Source of the DNA: CAZDGV01 sp964505195
Lineage (GTDB): Bacteria; Bacteroidota; Bacteroidia; Chitinophagales; Chitinophagaceae
Assembly (NCBI GenBank): GCA_964505195.1
Contig: CAZDGV010000013.1
Span: 1-39,461 of the forward strand
Direction of reading: 5' to 3'
DNA length: 39,461 nt
Each line of letters begins with the position of its first letter. The stretch's first letter is position 1. A model generated the notes under the pieces. That model worked only from the letters and a program-made list of their open reading frames with translations, ran no database searches and was not told where the DNA came from. Both the position numbers and the translations under genes were made by a program. Below, piece after piece: positions 15,582 to 22,808 of the stretch.

Positions 15582-16418
15582 TCAGGAGGTCGCAACGCTT
15601 TTAATGCCTGTTTTGGTGAGCTCAATTTTTCTTTGCTTGTAGAGCTTACCAATGGTCATTTTAAATGCCTTCTTACTCATGCCGAAGAATTCATAAATCG
15701 CTTCAGGATCGGAGCGGTCGTGATAGGGTAAGTATCCATTGTGTTCCTCCAACAAACGCAAAACCTTTTCAGATTCAGCATCAATGCGTGCGTATCCTGC
15801 AATGCCGGGCGCTACATCTATTTTACCATCTTCACGTATTTGTTTAATATACCCTTTTAAACGATCGCCTACGCGCAATGGCTGAAATACATCGCTTGCA
15901 TAAAGCAGTCCCTTGTGTTTTTGATTGATGATGACCATCCAGCCCAGCTCTGTTTCCCGGTAAACAATCAAATCCACTTCGTCTTTTTCTTTTACGGTAA
16001 GTACGTCGTTACTTAGCATATGTTCTAAATACTGACTGGCGGCAACTCTTCCTGTTTGTGCATCGATGTAGAGGTGCACGAGATATTCGCCCCCTTTGCG
16101 CATGGGAGCAATTTGCTTGCTGTGCGGTACGAACAAGTCTTTCATCAGGCCCCAGTCGAGAAAAGCACCATGCGGTGTGGTAGCAACCACCTGCAGCAAA
16201 GCAATATCGCCTACCACAGCTTTAGGATGTTGCGTGGTGGCAATGAGACGATCATCGCTGTCGTGATATACAAACACAGTAATCTCATCGCCAACCTTTG
16301 TACCACGAGGTACAAAACGACGAGGAAGTAAAATACCTGTTGCGCCATCATCCAGATAAGCGCCTGCATCTTTCATCCGCACCACTTTTAAGCGATGATA
16401 ATTTCCTGCTGTAATCAT
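15582..16418 (-). CDS. cvfB: CvfB-like S1 RNA-binding protein
   Basis: The 278-residue protein matches CvfB/YitL. It has an N-terminal S1-like domain (LKVVRMKDAGAYLDDG...ILLPRRFVP), a second S1 domain (GDIALLQVVATTPHGAFLDWGLMKDLFVPHSKQ) and a third (GDRLKGYIKQIREDGKIDVA). The C-terminal winged helix covers about 225-270 (YEFFGMSKKAFKMTIGKLYKQRKIELT). It binds RNA. In staphylococci it affects virulence gene expression; its role here is unknown. The length is normal. It is convergent with the amidohydrolase gene and 61 bp from the NAGPA gene stop, so it is probably not part of the following sugar operon. Confidence 0.9.
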   Translation of the reverse strand: MITAGNYHRLKVVRMKDAGAYLDDGATGILLPRRFVPRGTKVGDEITVFVYHDSDDRLIATTQHPKAVVGDIALLQVVATTPHGAFLDWGLMKDLFVPHSKQIAPMRKGGEYLVHLYIDAQTGRVAASQYLEHMLSNDVLTVKEKDEVDLIVYRETELGWMVIINQKHKGLLYASDVFQPLRVGDRLKGYIKQIREDGKIDVAPGIAGYARIDAESEKVLRLLEEHNGYLPYHDRSDPEAIYEFFGMSKKAFKMTIGKLYKQRKIELTKTGIKSVATS

Positions 16419-16479
16419 GCAGTGAAGTTAGTGAATGAGCGCACGCCAATCAATTTGCATATGAAACATACTGATCATA

Positions 16480-17514
16480 CTATTTCTGTTTGATCAATAC
16501 CACACTGGGTACAGCTCTTTCAGTGCCATTGCTGGGCCGAACCGTGCGCGTACCGCTCACCACCATAGAAGTTGAGCCGCCACCATCCAGATTAATGGCT
16601 TCGGTACAACCCAGCGTTTTGAGCAATGCTGCAAGATTTGCGAGATTAATGCCGGGATAATCAGGTGCATTATCTCCTTCTACTGCTAGCAATAACACCG
16701 TACCGTTGCTGTGATATCCGATCGCAGAGCGAGGACGCGAACTATTATTATTGATGTCGATCAGTTCCTCCGCATCGGTAATCCGTATTTCATTGTTCTT
16801 AATTAAGACCGGTGCACCGCCAATTGCAGCAGTTACATTCCAAGGCGTTCCACCTGCGGGAAAATTCGCATCAGGTACCGGTTGCGGTGCAACTCCCAAT
16901 GCATTGGGACTGGGTGCGGGATAGCTATAAATTAAATCGTTGCCGCTGCCTACATGATAAATCCATGCCACAGATGGCGCACCAGTAGACGTAATACCAA
17001 AGGCGGCACGCGTTGGAAAATAGGAAGTGCTGACACCATTGAACGTGCGACTAAGCGCCTTAATGTTTGCAGAGAAAACCGTGTTGTTATATTCTACCAA
17101 ACTTACACTCTGAGCACCGCTAAAAAAGCCTCCGTTGATGCAGGCATAAGTTACACCCTGCTCCTCATTATAAAAAGCAGTAGGCGTTTTTGCAGTAGCA
17201 GAAAGAACCGGCTTGAATTCCAATATTGTACTGCGGCTATTGTATACCAAACAAAAAGCTTTGATTCGCTGATTGTTGTAAATACTGTCGAACTGAAACA
17301 GCTGAATGCCCTGCGGGAAAGTGGTCATGTAACTGGTTGCAGGCCTCCAACCCGGTGGTAAAGAAATGAGTGGCGTAAAGGCAGGCGGGTTAACCGGAGG
17401 AGTAACAGGCGGATTGGTTGTTCCCCCACCTCCGCTTCCGGAATTGTCTTTAGAGCAGCTGCTAACGCCGAGCGATAGAAAAATAAAAAGAACAAGTAAC
17501 TTCTTTGCTTGCAT
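16480..17514 (-). CDS. phosphodiester glycosidase (NAGPA) family lipoprotein
   Basis: This 344-residue lipoprotein (lipobox ending SSC, Cys20, then SKDNSG) has a Gly/Pro-rich linker to about residue 50 and a NAGPA domain. Motifs seen are YACINGGFF (about 130), TAAIGGAPVLI, SRPRSAIGY, and GINLANLAALLKTLGCTEAINLDGGGSTSMVV, the family signature. Named for the animal enzyme that removes GlcNAc from GlcNAc-P-mannose, bacterial members act on envelope or exopolymer sugars and few are characterised. The Lys-Asp right after the lipid Cys resembles a surface-export signal in some Bacteroidota, so surface display is possible. It is the last gene of block A, 2 bp after the GHL10 stop. Confidence 0.9.
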   Translation of the reverse strand: MQAKKLLVLFIFLSLGVSSCSKDNSGSGGGGTTNPPVTPPVNPPAFTPLISLPPGWRPATSYMTTFPQGIQLFQFDSIYNNQRIKAFCLVYNSRSTILEFKPVLSATAKTPTAFYNEEQGVTYACINGGFFSGAQSVSLVEYNNTVFSANIKALSRTFNGVSTSYFPTRAAFGITSTGAPSVAWIYHVGSGNDLIYSYPAPSPNALGVAPQPVPDANFPAGGTPWNVTAAIGGAPVLIKNNEIRITDAEELIDINNNSSRPRSAIGYHSNGTVLLLAVEGDNAPDYPGINLANLAALLKTLGCTEAINLDGGGSTSMVVSGTRTVRPSNGTERAVPSVVLIKQK

Positions 17515-17516
17515 GC

Positions 17517-18578
17517 TTAATAAATTTTATCGAGTTTTTTGACTGTTTCAAAATAAAACAAGCATTCGCCCTCAAAGCCATATTTGCGATTCAATTCAAT
17601 CATCTGCTTCAGCATTTCCGGCGAAACCAGGTATCCATCGCCCAATGAAGTAAGTATGCCCGGAAAAACACGCTTGCGTTGTTCGGGAGTTACTTGCGAC
17701 TGCAGCTCTTTGAGAATCTTCTCATAAGCTTTGATATCATAACGATACAATTGCGGCATCACATAGTCGGCATAGCCTCCGTTCAGCCATGCGGGCCAGT
17801 CTTGCAGATACTGCTCTTTGCTCCATGGATAAATACTGGGCGACCAAGAAACGATACAGTTGGGGTTCTGTTTTTTTACTGCACCATACAGCTTCTTCCC
17901 AAAAGCACTGAGTTGATCTGCTTTCCATTGCAACCAGGCAGGAGCATCGTGCTGCAACGGCGGCTCCTTGCCACTTTTTTCAAGATACTGTTGTTTTGTC
18001 CAGGCATCATAGCCGCCTTCAGCCGGCATGGCGGGCAAGCGATCATCGCCCTGAATGCCATCAACATTATATTTTTTTACAACTTCCAGCACCAGTGCCT
18101 GCATGAATTCCTGCACTTCGGGATGCATAGCATTCCACCAAAAAAATCCGTTTTTCTGTAACAGATTTCCCTGATTGTTTCTACCAGCCCAATGCGGATA
18201 GCGCTGCAGCCAAATAGTATTACTGTCTTTATAAGCATAGGAAAAACCAAACTCAAACCAGGCGTGCACTTTAATATTTTCTTTATGTGCTGCCTCAATC
18301 ATCGCTTGCAGCGGATCAAACGTATAAAAGGGATCTTGGCGGATGCCGATGTATTTTTCAAGTACCGCACTGGGGTACATGGTAAGCCCCTTATTCCACA
18401 CTACCACATAAATGTTGTTAATACCTTGTCGCTTACACAATGCCACGCTGGCTTCAATATTTTTTTTACTGTGCAGTGCATCGCTGGCAACATTGGTTAT
18501 CCAGGTGCCACGAACAGATTCCTGCGACATGACCGTATGAAAGAGAGAAAAGAAAAGGATTGAAAAAAGAAGTCTCAT
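17517..18578 (-). CDS. GHL10 (DUF187) glycoside hydrolase-like protein, copy 1
   Basis: The 353-residue exported protein (signal peptide about 1-18, ending TVMSQ) has one GHL10 TIM-barrel domain. Motifs are RGTWITNVASDAL, GINNIYVVVWNKGLTMYPS, DPLQAMIEAAH, IKVHAWFEFGF, VDGIQGDDRLPAMP and WSPSIYPW. GHL10 includes E. coli DigH (YddW), which cleaves peptide-free peptidoglycan strands. The usual GIHFDDYxYP and HAWLNPYR motifs are changed here to GIQGDDRLPxxP and HAWFEFGF. A paralogue with the same changes is encoded at 21613-22782. The start overlaps the DUF4434 stop by 4 bp (ATGA), so translation is coupled. Confidence 0.88.
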   Translation of the reverse strand: MRLLFSILFFSLFHTVMSQESVRGTWITNVASDALHSKKNIEASVALCKRQGINNIYVVVWNKGLTMYPSAVLEKYIGIRQDPFYTFDPLQAMIEAAHKENIKVHAWFEFGFSYAYKDSNTIWLQRYPHWAGRNNQGNLLQKNGFFWWNAMHPEVQEFMQALVLEVVKKYNVDGIQGDDRLPAMPAEGGYDAWTKQQYLEKSGKEPPLQHDAPAWLQWKADQLSAFGKKLYGAVKKQNPNCIVSWSPSIYPWSKEQYLQDWPAWLNGGYADYVMPQLYRYDIKAYEKILKELQSQVTPEQRKRVFPGILTSLGDGYLVSPEMLKQMIELNRKYGFEGECLFYFETVKKLDKIY

Positions 18579-19507
18579 TTTTTATTTTGTTGATATTCCA
18601 TATAACGCTGATACAAATGATGTGCCGAAGGGTACATCGACTGCGGACTCATGAAATGCGAAAACTCGAAAGTGATGGCTTTATCGTAACCCGCCCTCTG
18701 TGCAGCTTCCAATTTCATTTTTAGTTTTTCCCACTTAATTGGAAGAAACTTGATAGGCATATCACGATCAAAACTTTCGGCGTTGGTCCAGCACTGCATT
18801 CCGAAACGATCCGCCATTTGTTTGTTAATGCGAAAAAAATCATCGAGTTCGTGGTAATCGATATGGCCGTCCTGAAAAGCAACTGCATCCACGGCACCCT
18901 GTATGCCATCAAAAATTTCAGTCCACTCCCGTGTGTGTGCTTCTAAACTCACCGCATCTTCTTTGGTGATTTGTCCGGAAGCCGCCAGCACAGCTTTTTT
19001 CCCATCAATCCAGGGCGAAATGAGCGTAGGCAGTCCGCCACTTACCTGCTTGCACTGCATACCCAGCGAACGAAAGGCTTCGATGGCACCGCTGGTTTTG
19101 CGACTGATTTCCATACTGAGGTACCAGCCTTTGAAGGAAGCATGATGACCGTATTGCTTCCATACTTCATCAATGACATAGCGGTTATGATCAATTTCAT
19201 GCTGCATATTGCCGGTATCCCAATAAGCGCCGCTGTCGTATAATCCGAAATAAAAATGCATACCAAAGCGATCGGCGAGTGAAAGAAACATTTCTACCAG
19301 ATCAACCGGCGGACGATAGCAACCTTTTTGCATAAGATACGTAGAGGGATAGGTAATAAAGCGGCGATAACCGCTGCGAATGAGGATCACCGTATCAATC
19401 CCCATATTGCGCATGTGCACGAAATCCTGCTCCCATTCTTTCTCACTCCAGTTTTGATGAGGAATATCATGACTGATTTCATCTAAGAATGTACCCGTGA
19501 TGTTCAT
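18575..19507 (-). CDS. DUF4434 family protein (TIM-barrel, glycosidase-like)
   Basis: The 310-residue protein has no signal peptide; the domain begins at residue 1 (MNITGTFLDEISHDIPHQNW). Features typical of DUF4434 are WSEKEWEQDFVHMRNMGIDTVILI, FGMHFYFGLYDSG, FKGWYLSMEISR and VDAVAFQDGHIDYHELDDFF. The fold is expected to be a (beta/alpha)8 barrel related to clan-A glycosidases, with conserved acidic residues in YLSMEIS and AFQDGH as candidate catalytic groups. The reaction is unknown. Being cytoplasmic, it may act on sugars brought in by the upstream permease. Its coding region overlaps the GHL10 gene by 4 bp and starts 39 bp after the SGNH stop. Confidence 0.82.
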   Translation of the reverse strand: MNITGTFLDEISHDIPHQNWSEKEWEQDFVHMRNMGIDTVILIRSGYRRFITYPSTYLMQKGCYRPPVDLVEMFLSLADRFGMHFYFGLYDSGAYWDTGNMQHEIDHNRYVIDEVWKQYGHHASFKGWYLSMEISRKTSGAIEAFRSLGMQCKQVSGGLPTLISPWIDGKKAVLAASGQITKEDAVSLEAHTREWTEIFDGIQGAVDAVAFQDGHIDYHELDDFFRINKQMADRFGMQCWTNAESFDRDMPIKFLPIKWEKLKMKLEAAQRAGYDKAITFEFSHFMSPQSMYPSAHHLYQRYMEYQQNKK

Positions 19508-19546
19508 GATGTATAATTTGTATGCATTTATACCAATAGCTATTTA

Positions 19547-20218
19547 TTAGAGGTATCCTCCGTTCAGCAATACTTCCTTCCAACGCAGATAGCCGGCACC
19601 GGTAAGGTGCAGTCCGTCGTTGGTATAACGCGCATCCAACTTTCCTTCTGCATCGGTAAAAGCATCATATAGATTTACATATACCAGCTTTCTTTCCAAA
19701 CACATCTTTTTCAGCTCACTGTTGATATAAAGAATATGCGCTGTTTTCTGCTGATGGTTTTTAAACTGTGTAAAACGATCGTTGGTGGGCAAAATACTTT
19801 GAATGTAGATGCGGGTGTTGGGACTCTGCTGTTGTAGGCTGTCGATCATGCGCCGATAGTTTTGCAGAATCACGGCGTCGGGAAAATTGCGCGACAGATC
19901 GTTGATGCCAATGAGAATAAACAGCTTCCAGGGTTTGCGTTGGATAATTTCATTAAGGCGATGCAATAACCCAAATGTGTGATCGGCGCTAATGCCACGA
20001 TTCAAGGTAGCGTACTGCGGAAACAGCTCACTCCATTCGCCGCCGTCGGTGATACTGTCGCCCAGCCATACAACTGCTTTTTTGGGAGTGGGCATTTTTT
20101 GAAACATACTCAGCTTCTGATCGTAATAGTAAAAACGAAAAGAGGAATCATAGCTGCTCTGCGCCTGCAGTGAAAATGCTGTAGTGATGATGAAAAATAT
20201 CAGCAGTAGTCTTTTCAT
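19547..20218 (-). CDS. SGNH/GDSL-type esterase, exported
   Basis: The 223-residue protein has a signal peptide (MKRLLLIFFIITTAFSLQAQ). The SGNH blocks follow: VVWLGDSITDGGEW (nucleophile Ser about 56), LNRGISADHT (block II Gly), FILIGINDLS (block III Asn), and DGLHLTGAGYL (Asp and His of the triad). Members remove O-acetyl or other acyl groups from carbohydrates. Next to a permease and glycosidases, a sugar O-acetyl esterase is the best guess (compare NanS-type enzymes). It overlaps the MFS gene by 4 bp. It could instead act on acylated peptidoglycan MurNAc. Confidence 0.9.
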   Translation of the reverse strand: MKRLLLIFFIITTAFSLQAQSSYDSSFRFYYYDQKLSMFQKMPTPKKAVVWLGDSITDGGEWSELFPQYATLNRGISADHTFGLLHRLNEIIQRKPWKLFILIGINDLSRNFPDAVILQNYRRMIDSLQQQSPNTRIYIQSILPTNDRFTQFKNHQQKTAHILYINSELKKMCLERKLVYVNLYDAFTDAEGKLDARYTNDGLHLTGAGYLRWKEVLLNGGYL

Positions 20219-21507
20219 ATGCCCGAGGTATCAGTATCTGTTTTTTTGAGCGGCACCAGCAAGGTAATCACAAAAGCGGGTATGGTTGCAATGAGTACCC
20301 AGTTGAAAAACATTTTATAGCCCATAGCATCGCTGAGCAAGCCACTGATCATGGAGGCGATGGTGTATCCGAAATAAGTAATGGCACTGCCAAAAGCATA
20401 ATGTGCCATCTGGTATTTTCCAGGCGCAATTTGCTGCATAATAAAAAGGATGATACCGATAAACCCAAATCCATAACCAAAATGCTCAACGGTAATGGCA
20501 GCGCCGATCATCCACAAACTTTCGGTTTGCGTCCACGCTAAATATGCATAAGCAGCAAAAGGTAAATTGAAGAAAGCGCAGAGCAACAAAAGCGTTTTAC
20601 GATTGAGCCCACGATTAGCCACATAGTAGCCGGCAGCCAATGAGCCGAGCACGAAGGCAACAGTACCGTAAATGCCCGTAAGCAATCCGAGTTGCGATTC
20701 TGAAAGTCCCAGTCCGCCTGTTTCACGCGATGCTTTCATAAACAGCGGCATGATTTTAATGGCTTGTCCTTCCGCAAAGCGGTATAAAATGATAAACAAC
20801 AATCCCGACCAGATATATTTTTTTTGAAAAAAACTCAGGATGACATCTTTCAAATTGCTCCAAACTTCTGTAGCAACATGTAGTTGCTCTCGCGGCGGAT
20901 CCTGAGGCAAGATGCGACGACTGTAAATTCCTGTAAGAAACATCACTGCAGCATAGATGGCTAAAATCACGGCCCATGCTTCGCGACTACCGATGATTGG
21001 AATGAGTACACCTACTAAAAAAACCATGCCGCCGTTTGAAAACAGTTTTGCGAAGTTGTAGAAAGTACCCTGCCAACCTACATAACGCGCCTGATCGGAA
21101 GCTTGCAACTGTTGCAGGTACATGCCATCAGCAGCGATATCCTGTGTGGCACCGAGAAAAGCGATCAGAAAAAACAGCAATAGTGATGCTCCAAAAAATA
21201 CCTGGGTAAACAAGGAGAGTGCTGCAAGCGCAAAAAGCAAGGCGCAAAGCAATTGCGACATATATATATAATAACGCTTGTTGCGGTACAGCTCCATAAA
21301 CGGACCCCAAAGCGGTTTGAAGCTCCAGGGTAAAATCAAGATGCCCGTCCAAAATGCAATTTGCGCATCGGTGAACCCTTGACTTTTATACAGCAACGCA
21401 GCAATGGTACCTCCGAGTACCAGGTTGGGCAAGCCCATGGCAAACCAGGTGGTCGGAATCCAGGAAATGGGGTTGCGGGTTGATTGCTGATTTTGAATTT
21501 GCTGCAT
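20215..21507 (-). CDS. AmpG-like MFS permease
   Basis: The 430-residue protein has about 12 membrane helices and opens with NPISWIPTTWFAMGLPNLVLGGTIAALLYKSQGFTDAQI. An ATQDIAADGMYLQQL segment near residue 140 resembles the AmpG/PAT branch (usually TQDIAVDaw). AmpG proteins import GlcNAc-anhydroMurNAc muropeptides across the inner membrane; this protein could import these or another oligosaccharide. It is the first gene of block A, which reads into SGNH, DUF4434, GHL10 and NAGPA. Its start lies 105 bp from the divergent GHL10 lipoprotein gene, so the two blocks share a control region. Substrate specificity cannot be read from the sequence. Confidence 0.82.
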   Translation of the reverse strand: MQQIQNQQSTRNPISWIPTTWFAMGLPNLVLGGTIAALLYKSQGFTDAQIAFWTGILILPWSFKPLWGPFMELYRNKRYYIYMSQLLCALLFALAALSLFTQVFFGASLLLFFLIAFLGATQDIAADGMYLQQLQASDQARYVGWQGTFYNFAKLFSNGGMVFLVGVLIPIIGSREAWAVILAIYAAVMFLTGIYSRRILPQDPPREQLHVATEVWSNLKDVILSFFQKKYIWSGLLFIILYRFAEGQAIKIMPLFMKASRETGGLGLSESQLGLLTGIYGTVAFVLGSLAAGYYVANRGLNRKTLLLLCAFFNLPFAAYAYLAWTQTESLWMIGAAITVEHFGYGFGFIGIILFIMQQIAPGKYQMAHYAFGSAITYFGYTIASMISGLLSDAMGYKMFFNWVLIATIPAFVITLLVPLKKTDTDTSGI

Positions 21508-21612
21508 GACAATGGTTATGAGGGCAAAAGTTAATTAAAAAAATTAAAAACCTAGTATTTAATATAAATAAATTTAATTAAGTTCGTTCCTTATTAATCG
21601 CTGCATTTTTAT
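21508..21612. promoter_or_regulatory. divergent control region between PUL blocks A and B
   Basis: This 105-bp, very AT-rich region separates two divergent starts. It contains TTAATTAAAAAAATTAAAAA (21531-21550), AATTTAATTAAG (21571-21582) and a TAAGTTCG box (21579-21586) on the plus strand. The A/T-rich near-palindromes resemble those upstream of the ROK gene and are candidate operators. No direct evidence of binding. Confidence 0.4.
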
Positions 21613-22782
21613 ATGAAACGATCCCTCTTTCTGCTTGCCGCTTTTACTGTTATCATCAGCGCCTGTACCAAAAATAACGGTTCCTCGGGTGGTGGCGGAA
21701 ACAACAGTGGAGGGGGTAACAATACCAATCCGCCCACACCAGTATGGGATCCCAATGCCATGCGCGGCGTATGGATTACCACTACAGCTAGCACGGCACT
21801 CGACAGTCGCAACAATATCAAAACAACGGTTGAAAACTGCAAGCGTGCAGGCATCAACCACATTTTTATGGTGGTGTACAACAACGCACGCACCATGTAC
21901 CCCAGTCAGGTAATGCAACAACTGATCGGCGTTCCCATTCTCGAAAGATTCGGCGGACGTGATCCGCTGCAGGAAATGATTGAAGAAGCACATGCTGCCG
22001 GACTGAAAGTGCATGCATGGTTTGAATACGGATTTGCTTCTTCTTTTTCCGCCAACGGTGGTCCCATTGTCGCCGCAAAACCACATTGGGCTGCAAGAGA
22101 TGCCGGTGGTGGGCTTACCATCAAAAACGGGTTCGACTGGCTGAATGCTTTTCACCCGGAAGTGCAGCAATTCATGATTGATCTGTTCAAAGAAGTAGTG
22201 GTAAAATATAATATAGATGGCGTACAAGGTGATGACCGTTTGCCGGCACTTCCTTCCAGCGCGGGCTACGATAACTTTACGCTTTCGCAATATCGCGCCG
22301 AGCACAATGGTGCAGATCCTCCCGGCAATATCACCGATCCTGCCTGGGTGCAATGGAGAGCACGCAGACTCAATGCTTTCTGCAAACGCTTACGCAACGA
22401 AGTAAAAGCATTGAAGCCGAGTATTATTTACACGATGAGTCCGAGCCCTTACCCATGGGGATTAAATGAATACTTGCAAGACTGGCCCACCTGGGTTGAC
22501 AGTAGCTGGGTAGATGCAGTGATTCCACAGTGTTACCGCTACGATATCAGTGCTTACAACGCTACCCTTACGCAACAAAAATCTTTTCATCGTAATCCCA
22601 ATGTCCCACTTTATCCTGGTGTGTTAATTCGTTCAGGTACTTACACTGCAACTGATGGATTCCTGAGTCAGATGGTACAAAGCAATCGCAACAACGGATT
22701 CAAGGGTGAAGTGTATTTCTTTTATGAAGGGGTTAGAGATCGTATCAGCTGGTTTAGCGGACAGTATCCTTTTATCAGATAA
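21613..22782 (+). CDS. GHL10 (DUF187) glycoside hydrolase-like lipoprotein, copy 2
   Basis: The 389-residue lipoprotein (LIPO box ending SAC, Cys17, then TKNNGSSGG) has a Gly/Asn-rich linker to about residue 40, then a GHL10 barrel. Motifs are RGVWITTTASTAL, GINHIFMVVYNNARTMYPS, DPLQEMIEEAH, LKVHAWFEYGF, VDGVQGDDRLPALP and MSPSPYPWGLNEYLQDWP. It is clearly paralogous to the protein encoded at 17517-18578, from which it differs by the lipoprotein anchor. Together they give one tethered and one free enzyme. It is the first gene of block B, followed after 26 bp by the GH92 gene. As a DigH relative, it may cut peptide-free amino-sugar strands. Confidence 0.88.
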   Translation: MKRSLFLLAAFTVIISACTKNNGSSGGGGNNSGGGNNTNPPTPVWDPNAMRGVWITTTASTALDSRNNIKTTVENCKRAGINHIFMVVYNNARTMYPSQVMQQLIGVPILERFGGRDPLQEMIEEAHAAGLKVHAWFEYGFASSFSANGGPIVAAKPHWAARDAGGGLTIKNGFDWLNAFHPEVQQFMIDLFKEVVVKYNIDGVQGDDRLPALPSSAGYDNFTLSQYRAEHNGADPPGNITDPAWVQWRARRLNAFCKRLRNEVKALKPSIIYTMSPSPYPWGLNEYLQDWPTWVDSSWVDAVIPQCYRYDISAYNATLTQQKSFHRNPNVPLYPGVLIRSGTYTATDGFLSQMVQSNRNNGFKGEVYFFYEGVRDRISWFSGQYPFIR

Positions 22783-22808
22783 AAGCAATTTAAAACGCAA
22801 GTCATTCT

